The notes under the pieces are model-generated. The model saw only the letters and a list, made by a program, of their open reading frames with translations, was not told the DNA's origin and ran no database searches. The position numbers and the translations under genes are program-made. From Halobacteria archaeon (GTDB lineage: Archaea; Halobacteriota; Methanoliparia; Methanoliparales; Methanoliparaceae), in contig DUJX01000162.1 in assembly GCA_013329575.1 (NCBI GenBank), positions 1-11,548 of the forward strand: a stretch of 11,548 nt of DNA, given 5' to 3'. Positions 1 to 4,794 of this stretch are shown piece after piece (positions within the stretch are counted from its first letter, which is position 1; each line of letters starts with the position of its first letter).

Positions 1-893
1 CGCATAAGATTAGAGTTTGTATGCATCCTCCCCGCCGTATCTGCCAAGACTACATCTATGCCTCTCGCTTTCGCGTGCTCGATAGCATCATAAATAACTG
101 CAGAAGGATCTGCCCCGTACTGGTGTTTTATAACTTTTAAACCGAGCCGTTCTCCATGAATCTCCAGCTGTTCTAACGCACCAGATCGGTATGTATCTCC
201 AGATGCAAGCACAACAGAGTATCCTTTATCTTTGAGCCTCTTTGCAACTTTGGATATGGTGGTCGTCTTACCTGTGCCGTTAACGCCTACAAACAGGACT
301 ACTACAGGTTTATCGCTATCTTTTATTATATCATCAAAAAGGGGTCCATCGTTCGTTATGACTTTTTTGATACTATCGCGTAATACGTTCTCTACTATCT
401 CATCAGTATCGGCAAGCAATTTTTTTTTCATGCCTATCAATTCGGACTTAACGTTCGATAGTATCGCCTCTACTACCGGTAACGCCACGTTACCTTCCAT
501 AAGAGCCAGTTCTAAATCCCATAGCGGTTCTTCTAAATCTTTCTCGCTTAATATGCCTTCGCCTTCGAGGATGAAAGTTTTTGCTTTTTTTATAAAGCCT
601 ACCTTTTGAACTTTTTCCTCTTTACGAGCACTCTTTTTTTTACCAATCTTCTTGTCTAAGACCTTTGGTTGATTCTCGTGTAGAGAGATCTCTTCGTTAG
701 GTAGGCAAAAGTCTTGAGATTCTTGAAGATCTTCTTTTCTGCTTATCGTCTCTACGGAATCTACAATCTCAGTATTTATGCTACTTGTGTCTTCTAAGGA
801 TATAGCAGTCGTCTCATCGTTACTTTTACCATGAATCGTCTTACTGATCGATTCTTTAACAGACGATAATTTCTCTCTCAATGATTTAAACAT
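1..893 (-). CDS. ftsY: Signal recognition particle receptor FtsY, 3' end cut by window edge
   Basis: FtsY is the SRP receptor GTPase: it docks ribosome-SRP complexes at the membrane, and FtsY and SRP54 activate each other's GTPase. I translated 297 residues from the ATG at 893; the gene runs off the left edge without a stop. Residues 1-95 form a charged, low-complexity region, as expected for the variable A domain. The N domain follows (about 98-185), then the G domain with the P-loop GVNGTGKT (203-210), DTYRSGALEQL (233-243, the family DTFRAAAxEQL motif) and DTAGR (285-289). The missing part should hold the TKxD motif and the G-domain C-terminus. No Shine-Dalgarno site precedes the ATG, but a TATA-like element lies about 28 nt upstream, so a leaderless transcript is plausible. 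It is the last gene of the minus-strand cluster, 64 bp after pfdA. Confidence 0.97.
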   Translation of the reverse strand, partial: MFKSLREKLSSVKESISKTIHGKSNDETTAISLEDTSSINTEIVDSVETISRKEDLQESQDFCLPNEEISLHENQPKVLDKKIGKKKSARKEEKVQKVGFIKKAKTFILEGEGILSEKDLEEPLWDLELALMEGNVALPVVEAILSNVKSELIGMKKKLLADTDEIVENVLRDSIKKVITNDGPLFDDIIKDSDKPVVVLFVGVNGTGKTTTISKVAKRLKDKGYSVVLASGDTYRSGALEQLEIHGERLGLKVIKHQYGADPSAVIYDAIEHAKARGIDVVLADTAGRMHTNSNLM

Positions 894-905
894 CTTATAT
901 AATAG

Positions 906-919
906 ATTCTATATAGAAT
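906..919. repeat. Perfect 14-bp palindrome in the ftsY promoter
   Basis: ATTCTATATAGAAT is its own reverse complement. It sits between the presumed TATA element and the ftsY start codon, where a bound regulator could block initiation. AT-rich palindromes arise easily by chance in such sequence, so the operator role is only inference. Confidence 0.4.
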
Positions 920-929
920 ATTTATCCAT
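917..929 (-). promoter_or_regulatory. Putative TATA box for ftsY
   Basis: Read on the minus strand this is GGATAAATATTCT, resembling an archaeal TATA box preceded by a short purine stretch. Its centre is about 28 nt upstream of the ftsY ATG, placing the transcription start at or just before the start codon. This fits the lack of a Shine-Dalgarno site and suggests ftsY can be transcribed apart from the upstream operon. Confidence 0.45.
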
Positions 930-957
930 TTTAATTAATCAAAACACAATTCAAATG

Positions 958-1413
958 TTACTCTCGGTTTGCCAGCTCTTCCACTTTAGAACGTAGATAA
1001 ACGAGCGTTTTGGTTATTTGATCCAGTTCAGCATCTACATTTGTGATAGATTCGCTAAATTGTTTTTTTCTCTCTTCCAAAAATTCTTTTGCATCGTCTG
1101 TATCTTTATATAGATTATAACCAGCTCCAATACTGACCAATACCTTGTCATAATCGTTTAATACTGAACTGACAAACGTTCCGTCGCCAATAGGCATAAA
1201 TACCTCTATATCTTTAGCATTCTCTTTTTTTTTGTTTATTAAAAAAGAGATAAACTCTAAAGCATTATTACACTCTCTCATAGAGAGCTCCAGCAAGGCT
1301 TTATGCCTTTGAAGTAGATTCATACGATCTTCATAATTCTTAAATAAGACCAAATGTTTCTGAAGCTCTGCCTCTTTATCAACTTTCCCGCTTTGTTCGT
1401 CACCATTCATCAT
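958..1413 (-). CDS. pfdA: Prefoldin subunit alpha
   Basis: Prefoldin alpha pairs with beta subunits in an alpha2-beta4 jellyfish-shaped holdase that passes unfolded proteins to the thermosome in the cytosol. The 151-residue product has the family layout: an N-terminal coiled coil (about 10-60), a central beta-hairpin region with VFMPIGDGTFVSS and KVLVSIGAGYNLYKDTDDA (about 70-107), and a C-terminal coiled coil to the end. The IGxG..F and VLVSIGAG segments are the diagnostic ones. AGGAGGT at 1419-1425 serves the ATG at 1411-1413 with 5-nt spacing or the next ATG (1408-1410) with 8 nt, so the true start could be either. It lies 54 bp after aif6; the L20a/LX gene often found there in other archaea is not present. 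Confidence 0.93.
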   Translation of the reverse strand: MMNGDEQSGKVDKEAELQKHLVLFKNYEDRMNLLQRHKALLELSMRECNNALEFISFLINKKKENAKDIEVFMPIGDGTFVSSVLNDYDKVLVSIGAGYNLYKDTDDAKEFLEERKKQFSESITNVDAELDQITKTLVYLRSKVEELANRE

Positions 1414-1418
1414 ATAAA

Positions 1419-1425
1419 ACCTCCT
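1419..1425 (-). promoter_or_regulatory. Strong Shine-Dalgarno site of pfdA
   Basis: AGGAGGT on the minus strand matches the archaeal anti-Shine-Dalgarno sequence exactly. It fixes pfdA initiation at one of two adjacent ATG codons. Confidence 0.8.
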
Positions 1426-1446
1426 TTTTATAAATCAAACAAATAT

Positions 1447-1467
1447 CAGATATTGTATTGATATCTG
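1447..1467 (-). terminator. Hairpin directly after the aif6 stop codon
   Basis: Arms CAGATAT and ATATCTG pair over 7 perfect base pairs around a 7-nt loop. The hairpin abuts the aif6 TAG stop (1468-1470) and is followed on the minus strand by a U-rich stretch. It could be a partial terminator, a processing site or a 3'-end stabiliser between aif6 and pfdA; the role is inferred, the pairing is visible. Confidence 0.5.
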
Positions 1468-2151
1468 CTATATAAGTTGGAATACCTCCTCAACTCTCGC
1501 AATCTCTGGCCCAGTAGTATTGCTTCCTACTATATATCCTTTAGAGTTTACAATAAGACCGCTACCGATAAGTGGAGAACCAAAATTGATTGTACCTACG
1601 CCCAACGATACATCAAAAATCTTCTCCAAATCTTTGATATCATCTTCTTCTTTTACATACGGATTTACCAGCAGACCTTTATCGGTTACTGCCGCTGCTT
1701 TTCCAACCACGTTATACCCACCGATACATCCTTTATAGACCGAGACACCTAAAAACTCCTCTATAAGTTGTACAGATTTGTTAGATAATTCTGGATGAAC
1801 CAATGCACTTTTATCATTGACCAATATTAAATTTCCGCATGCATTCATCCTATCTGGAAGCCGTTCAACACGCGTAACTTTTTTGATAGGTTCGATCTCG
1901 AGATCTGTTGCGTACCTTGATACCAAAAAACCTCTCGAATTGCCAACAACAAGCGACCCGATAAGGTTTGACCCATTTATCGAGGTTGATATAACCTCGA
2001 CATCGAGCCTCTCTGCTATCAGCTCCCTCGCTTTATCATCAAAGTTCCTCGGTACGATAGCATAATCTTCGTTAATAGAGACAAACACACCGATGTTTAT
2101 ACTACTAACAACGTCTCTTCTCGGTAGATTAATCGGCGACAAGTTCAGCAT
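1468..2151 (-). CDS. eif6: Translation initiation factor 6 (aIF6)
   Basis: aIF6 binds the large ribosomal subunit and prevents premature joining with the small subunit; it is the archaeal homologue of eIF6. The reading frame is open from an ATG at 2214, but I place the start at the internal ATG 2149-2151, giving 227 residues, close to the family length of about 220. Homology begins with NIGVFVSINEDYAIVP, shortly after this ATG, and a Shine-Dalgarno-like GGAG lies 6 nt upstream. The pentein-fold repeats show as recurring blocks: NGSNLIGSLVVGNSRGFLV, NACGNLILVNDKSALVHPEL, VVGKAAAVTDKGLLVNP and IGSGLIVNSKGYIVGSNTTGPE. The start overlaps the end of rpl31e by 23 bp, implying translational coupling. 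Confidence 0.94.
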   Translation of the reverse strand: MLNLSPINLPRRDVVSSINIGVFVSINEDYAIVPRNFDDKARELIAERLDVEVISTSINGSNLIGSLVVGNSRGFLVSRYATDLEIEPIKKVTRVERLPDRMNACGNLILVNDKSALVHPELSNKSVQLIEEFLGVSVYKGCIGGYNVVGKAAAVTDKGLLVNPYVKEEDDIKDLEKIFDVSLGVGTINFGSPLIGSGLIVNSKGYIVGSNTTGPEIARVEEVFQLI

Positions 2152-2395
2152 CCACCTCTCCATCTTCCGATCGTATTGTTCTAACCCTAATAGCAGATGG
2201 TGGCCTTTCAGCACCTTTTTCCCAGATCTTCTGGTTTATCGATCGGGATAGAAATACCTTATCCTCTTCTGTGTGGTTATGCCTCGCAATAAACCTTCTG
2301 ATCTCCTTCATCGCTGCTTTAGACCGTTCCCACTTCGGAATTTTTAAAACTGTCTTTCTTAGCGGAATTATATAAATATTCTCTTCTTCTACCAT
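2129..2395 (-). CDS. rpl31e: Large-subunit ribosomal protein L31e
   Basis: L31e is an archaeal/eukaryotic large-subunit protein located near the polypeptide exit tunnel. The 88-residue product shows the family pattern: IYIIPLRKTVLKIPKWERSK (8-27), then an IRRFIARHNHTEEDKVFLS helix and strand, LSRSINQKIWEKGAERPP (the lNxxiWxrGxxxPP signature) and the strand IRVRTIRSEDGEVDAEL. AAGGAGA at 2405-2411, 9 nt before the ATG, supports the start. It follows rpl39e by 113 bp, an unusually long gap for this compact cluster, which holds alternative hairpins. Its 3' end overlaps the aif6 start. Confidence 0.95.
   Translation of the reverse strand: MVEEENIYIIPLRKTVLKIPKWERSKAAMKEIRRFIARHNHTEEDKVFLSRSINQKIWEKGAERPPSAIRVRTIRSEDGEVDAELVAD
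2152..2161 (-). promoter_or_regulatory. Shine-Dalgarno region that sets the aif6 start
   Basis: On the minus strand GGAGAGGTGG directly precedes the ATG at 2151; GGAG sits 6 nt from it. It lies inside the rpl31e coding sequence and supports the shorter aIF6 start over the in-frame ATG at 2214. Confidence 0.6.
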
Positions 2396-2453
2396 TTTAA
2401 TACTTCTCCTTAATATCTGTGCCTTAATCTCTATAATTATTTAATGTAAGACT

Positions 2454-2495
2454 TGAATCGTCCTACTTTTTTCACAAAACCGATTCAGAGATCGG
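2454..2495 (-). promoter_or_regulatory. Two mutually exclusive hairpins between rpl39e and rpl31e
   Basis: Hairpin A (2480-2495) pairs CCGAT with ATCGG around a 6-nt loop and is followed on the minus strand by UUUU, a terminator-like layout. Hairpin B pairs TGAATCG (2481-2487) with CGATTCA (2454-2460), 7 perfect base pairs across a 20-nt loop. The two share bases, so only one can form at a time. This is the architecture of an attenuator or leader switch controlling rpl31e and the genes after it. The pairing is read directly; regulation is inference. Confidence 0.45.
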
Positions 2496-2508
2496 ACTAA
2501 ATTAAAAA

Positions 2509-2661
2509 TTACTTATCAAGTTTTGTCCTTCTCCAATGTCTTCTTTTTGGATGAGACATAACAGTTCTATTTGTTTTAAGAATTACCCATGCTGGAAGTC
2601 TTCTATTCTGGTTCGTATATTTAGCTAGTCTTATCTTCACACCCTTTGTCTTCTTCGTCAT
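2509..2661 (-). CDS. rpl39e: Large-subunit ribosomal protein L39e
   Basis: L39e is a very small basic protein that lines the ribosomal exit tunnel of archaea and eukaryotes. I read the 50-residue product directly from the sequence: it begins [20 protein letters not shown] and continues [20 protein letters not shown], then [10 protein letters not shown]. This matches the family along its whole length, including the PAWVxxKTNR core and the RRxWRRxKL end. GGAGTG at 2668-2673, 6 nt before the ATG, supports the start. Its first 41 bp overlap the 3' end of the PP-loop gene in another frame, so the two are translationally linked. rpl31e follows after 113 bp. Confidence 0.96.
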   Translation of the reverse strand: MTKKTKGVKIRLAKYTNQNRRLPAWVILKTNRTVMSHPKRRHWRRTKLDK

Positions 2662-3265
2662 ATTTTTCACTCCAATTTTTATCAACAACTAAAGAATGAA
2701 GATGTCTTTTTGGAAATATTTTATCTACGGTATCTTTGCCGTAACGATCGGAGATGAACATTCTAACCTCATATTCGTAATCCGATCTACAACTTATATC
2801 TTCTTCCTCACGTATGACAAAAAACCTGTTTACAAGCACATCTATTACTTTTCTGCCAAACCCGGCCAAAGGTCGCACATAAACTATGTTGTATCGATCC
2901 TCCAGGCTTTTTACCTCCGAATAATCAAGACGTGGAGATCTATCATCTCTTCGCGTACCATCGGCGAGAATATCGTACCGGTCCATAGATGCAACGCATT
3001 CCAGGGCCTTTTTATGTAAATAGTTCAATCCGTTATTCGGAAAACCATCGTCTATCATGATCTTAGCCGCCGCGTCTATCACGCCGTCATCGAAAAAAAC
3101 CGTCTTGTGAGGAAGACCAAGTTTTGCTGCAACACCTTTTGCGGTCTCCCAGTTTTGAGACAAACCCGCGGAGAACGTCAATAACTCTACATCAAAATAA
3201 TTGGATAATATCAACGATGAGAGTGAGCTATCTTGCCCGCCACTAAATAAGACCGCAGCGATCAT
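2621..3265 (-). CDS. PP-loop ATP pyrophosphatase-family protein, function unknown
   Basis: The 214-residue product starts [27 protein letters not shown] (8-14) is the PP-loop that binds ATP and adenylates a substrate in the N-type ATP pyrophosphatases (QueC, TtuA/TtcA, TilS, MnmA, asparagine synthetase). Further conserved-looking blocks are [20 protein letters not shown] (about 102-121), [13 protein letters not shown] and the late [12 protein letters not shown]. It resembles the archaeal group often labelled as a tRNA-thiouridylase-like subunit (COG2117) or, loosely, alpha hydrolase. A role in RNA modification is plausible given the ribosomal-protein neighbours but unproven. I see no CxxC zinc motifs. 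The ATG overlaps the PDCD5-like stop as ATGA, and the 3' end overlaps rpl39e by 41 bp. Confidence 0.85.
   Translation of the reverse strand: MIAAVLFSGGQDSSLSSLILSNYFDVELLTFSAGLSQNWETAKGVAAKLGLPHKTVFFDDGVIDAAAKIMIDDGFPNNGLNYLHKKALECVASMDRYDILADGTRRDDRSPRLDYSEVKSLEDRYNIVYVRPLAGFGRKVIDVLVNRFFVIREEEDISCRSDYEYEVRMFISDRYGKDTVDKIFPKRHLHSLVVDKNWSEKYDEEDKGCEDKTS
2668..2673 (-). promoter_or_regulatory. Shine-Dalgarno site of rpl39e inside the PP-loop gene
   Basis: GGAGTG on the minus strand lies 6 nt upstream of the rpl39e ATG and within the last codons of the upstream PP-loop gene. Confidence 0.55.
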
Positions 3266-3603
3266 ATCTTCTTTATTTTAAAATCTTTCTTCTTTGGTTG
3301 TATCTGTTTAAGTAGCATCTTCAATTGATCATCCGTTATAACGGATCTTAATCTTCCACTCGATGCAAGCGATATCAATTGGTTTTCTAACATCTCAACA
3401 ACATCTGGTTTTGTCAATCTCAAGTTGTTTAATCGGTCTCTTGCTTCTACCGTCAGTATCTGTCTTAATATTTCTCGTTTTTTCTCTTCGTACTCTCTTC
3501 TTGCATCCTCTTCCCTCTCCTTCTGTACTATATTATTTTGTTGAGACGCGATCATCTCTTCCAATCGTCTTCTTTTAATCTGGTCTAACTCATCATCTAT
3601 CAT
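3262..3603 (-). CDS. PDCD5-family DNA-binding protein
   Basis: Archaeal PDCD5-like proteins (homologues of human TFAR19/PDCD5) are small helical proteins that bind nucleic acids; their cellular role is unclear. The 113-residue product fits: a charged N-terminal helix (LDQIKRRRLEEM, then REEDARREYEEKKREILRQIL), followed by the family core LTVEARDRLNNLRLTKPDVVEMLENQLISLASSGRL with TDDQLKMLLKQI, and a lysine-rich tail. The pattern LTpeARerLxxlrLvkPexaexvExxlixLaqsGrl is diagnostic. The start lacks a clear Shine-Dalgarno site. It lies 65 bp after rps19e and its stop overlaps the next ATG by 4 bp, so it is co-translated with the PP-loop gene. Confidence 0.9.
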   Translation of the reverse strand: MIDDELDQIKRRRLEEMIASQQNNIVQKEREEDARREYEEKKREILRQILTVEARDRLNNLRLTKPDVVEMLENQLISLASSGRLRSVITDDQLKMLLKQIQPKKKDFKIKKI

Positions 3604-3645
3604 ATTGCATCAGTTCATAGATATTGTTACTGTCTAAATATAATT

Positions 3646-3677
3646 ATTACTGTTAATATTTATTACTGTTAATATTT
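3646..3677. repeat. Perfect 16-bp tandem duplication over the rps19e stop codon
   Basis: Two head-to-tail copies of ATTACTGTTAATATTT (3646-3661 and 3662-3677, plus-strand reading) span the end of rps19e, so the last codons and stop are duplicated into the spacer. It looks like a recent slippage duplication. Confidence 0.85.
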
Positions 3678-4118
3678 TTTTAGTTCTGGTATCGTTTTTT
3701 CAAGTTCTTTTATAATATCAAATGCTAAATTATCCATTAAAGATCTTCCTTCTGCCGTTATAATCCGTCCTCTATCCGATCTTCCTACGATATTCAATGT
3801 TTCTAACTGTTGAACTCCTTTTCGTGTAATGGAGCCGCTCCCTTTCTTGAATCTATGCGGTTTAGATCCTCTATTTTTTGCACCACCATACATAACTCTG
3901 AGCTTTTTTACACCTATCGGCTCGTTTATGTAGATCTTCCTTGCCATAGCTGCACATCTAAGATACCACCAATCCTCATCTATAGGTGCAGTCTCTTTGT
4001 GTACGCCTGTTCTGACATATTTGGCCCAGTCCGGTGGAGCAACTCTTGTATCCTCTTTTAATTTTTTCGCCAGTTCTTCTATGAAAATATTTGCAGGGAT
4101 GTCATAAACTGTAGTCAT
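3669..4118 (-). CDS. rps19e: Small-subunit ribosomal protein S19e
   Basis: S19e is a small-subunit head protein needed for 30S/40S maturation. From the ATG at 4116-4118 the product has 149 residues, the usual archaeal length, starting MTTVYDIPANIFIEELAKKL. The family signatures are clear: PPDWAKYVRTGVHKE, DWWYLRCAAMARKIYINEPIGVKKLR, MYGGAKNRGSKPHRFKKGSG, and the winged-helix part SITRKGVQQLETLNIV...GRIITAEGRSLMDNLA. The frame stays open for 28 more codons to an ATG at 4202, but homology begins at the shorter start, which has a perfect AGGAGGT 9 nt upstream (4128-4134). It is the first gene of the minus-strand cluster, with a long AT-rich leader region upstream. Confidence 0.96.
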   Translation of the reverse strand: MTTVYDIPANIFIEELAKKLKEDTRVAPPDWAKYVRTGVHKETAPIDEDWWYLRCAAMARKIYINEPIGVKKLRVMYGGAKNRGSKPHRFKKGSGSITRKGVQQLETLNIVGRSDRGRIITAEGRSLMDNLAFDIIKELEKTIPELKKY

Positions 4119-4127
4119 CCAAAAATA

Positions 4128-4134
4128 ACCTCCT
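4128..4134 (-). promoter_or_regulatory. Shine-Dalgarno site that sets the rps19e start
   Basis: AGGAGGT on the minus strand, 9 nt upstream of the ATG at 4118, argues against the longer in-frame start at 4202. Confidence 0.8.
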
Positions 4135-4358
4135 TTTCTCATCAAACATTTGTATTTAAATCCTTTGTTAAATAAATTCTTTATTAAATCTTTTCTACCC
4201 ATTTAGATAGTGTAATCGGTTGAGCGATCAACTAATTAAGGTTGATAATAGGTAATATAAATTTATGCACACATATAAAATATGTCCTAATATATAAGTT
4301 TATATATGGTTTCTCTCTATAGCATAAGATATAATCTTAATATACAGATATATGAACA

Positions 4359-4374
4359 TATAAACTAGTTTATA
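4359..4374. repeat. Perfect 16-bp palindrome
   Basis: TATAAACTAGTTTATA equals its own reverse complement. It contains TATA-like half sites on both strands, so it could be a bidirectional promoter element, an operator or a chance AT-rich palindrome. Confidence 0.45.
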
Positions 4375-4433
4375 AATAATAATCCTTATATGAAGATAAA
4401 GATCGGCCGTCTCGTTGGCGATTATTTATGTAT

Positions 4434-4447
4434 AGATAGATCTATCT
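4434..4447. repeat. Perfect 14-bp palindrome upstream of tRNA-Tyr
   Basis: AGATAGATCTATCT equals its own reverse complement and lies about 80 bp before the tRNA, just upstream of a TATATATA stretch. It could be a regulator site; the symmetry itself is certain. Confidence 0.45.
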
Positions 4448-4528
4448 CATGATAGAAAGATATATATAGAAAAAGTAATGAAAAATAGGATACTGATTTT
4501 AGATAACATTAATAGGCGCCAAATTAGA

Positions 4529-4638
4529 CCCGCCTTAACTCAACGGCAGAGTGCGCGGCTGTAGTACGAATTTGCACAGGAATAGTGTATTACCGCGCAG
4601 ATACCGCGATGTTCCCGGTTCAAATCCGGGAGGCGGGA
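4529..4638 (+). tRNA. tRNA-Tyr (anticodon GTA) with 38-nt intron
   Basis: All arms can be folded by hand: acceptor CCCGCCT (4529-4535) with AGGCGGG (4631-4637) and discriminator A; D stem ACTC/GAGT; anticodon stem CGCGG (4554-4558) with CCGCG (4604-4608); T stem CCCGG/CCGGG with loop TTCAAAT. CCA is not encoded. After removing 4565-4602 the anticodon loop reads CTGTAGA, anticodon GTA at 4561-4563. The C1-G72 pair is the archaeal tRNA-Tyr identity pair. The intron lies at the canonical 37/38 position. A bulge-helix-bulge is recognisable: CTGT pairs with GCAG (one G-U), flanked by 3-nt bulges AGT and ATA. Mature length is 72 nt, as splicing by the archaeal tRNA endonuclease would produce. Confidence 0.93.
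4565..4602 (+). other. tRNA-Tyr intron
   Basis: The 38-nt insert lies between anticodon-loop positions 37 and 38. Its 3' part carries TACCGCG (4591-4597), an exact copy of the exon 3' anticodon-stem strand at 4602-4608. As a result CCGCGC inside the intron can pair with GCGCGG of the 5' exon over six base pairs, in competition with the mature stem. An internal helix GCAC/GTGT is also possible. Confidence 0.85.
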
Positions 4639-4639
4639 C

Positions 4640-4650
4640 TTTTATTTTTT
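4640..4650 (+). terminator. T-rich terminator of tRNA-Tyr
   Basis: TTTTATTTTTT starts two bases after the discriminator base. Oligo-T runs are the usual archaeal transcription termination signal, and the fit right after the tRNA is good. Confidence 0.6.
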
Positions 4651-4794
4651 CAATCTCCATTTTTATTAAAATGTACGATACATATTTTTAGATTATTGTA
4701 AGATAATAACATAGCTCATAAAACATCGATAAGGTTTATCTCAACCAATAATATCAGAAATTGTACTTGTTTCAAAAAATATAGATGATTATGT

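Larger units (their letters stand above)
4119..4528. other. AT-rich intergenic region between rps19e and tRNA-Tyr
   Basis: No gene is supported in these 410 bp. It should hold the rps19e promoter on the minus strand (TATA-like AAATTTATATT near 4256-4265) and the tRNA promoter on the plus strand (TATATATA at 4461-4468 is the nearest good candidate, rather far upstream). It carries perfect palindromes at 4359-4374 and 4434-4447, the arms TAAGAT/ATCTTA at 4325-4339, a GTTGA/TCAAC/GTTGA set at 4219-4245, and one GC-rich island (4401-4420) that can form a bulged stem (ATC-GCC with GGC-GAT). The in-frame upstream extension of rps19e (4119-4202) looks non-coding. Confidence 0.6.

Noticed and set aside
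232..609. Plus-strand open frame of 125 codons
   Set aside because: It is antisense to ftsY, whose GTPase motifs are clear in the opposite frame; the translation is low-complexity and lacks family features.
2152..2214. Longer aIF6 starting at 2214
   Set aside because: It would overlap rpl31e by 86 bp and add residues not seen in the family; the ATG at 2151 has a suitable upstream site and gives normal length.
4119..4202. In-frame 28-codon upstream extension of S19e from an ATG at 4202
   Set aside because: Family homology starts at the ATG at 4118, which has a perfect Shine-Dalgarno site; the extension would be an unusual basic leader with no visible support.
4639..4794. TPP riboswitch upstream of thiDN
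   Set aside because: I looked for the conserved CUGAGA-type core and paired arms of the TPP aptamer and found none in the 156-bp gap.
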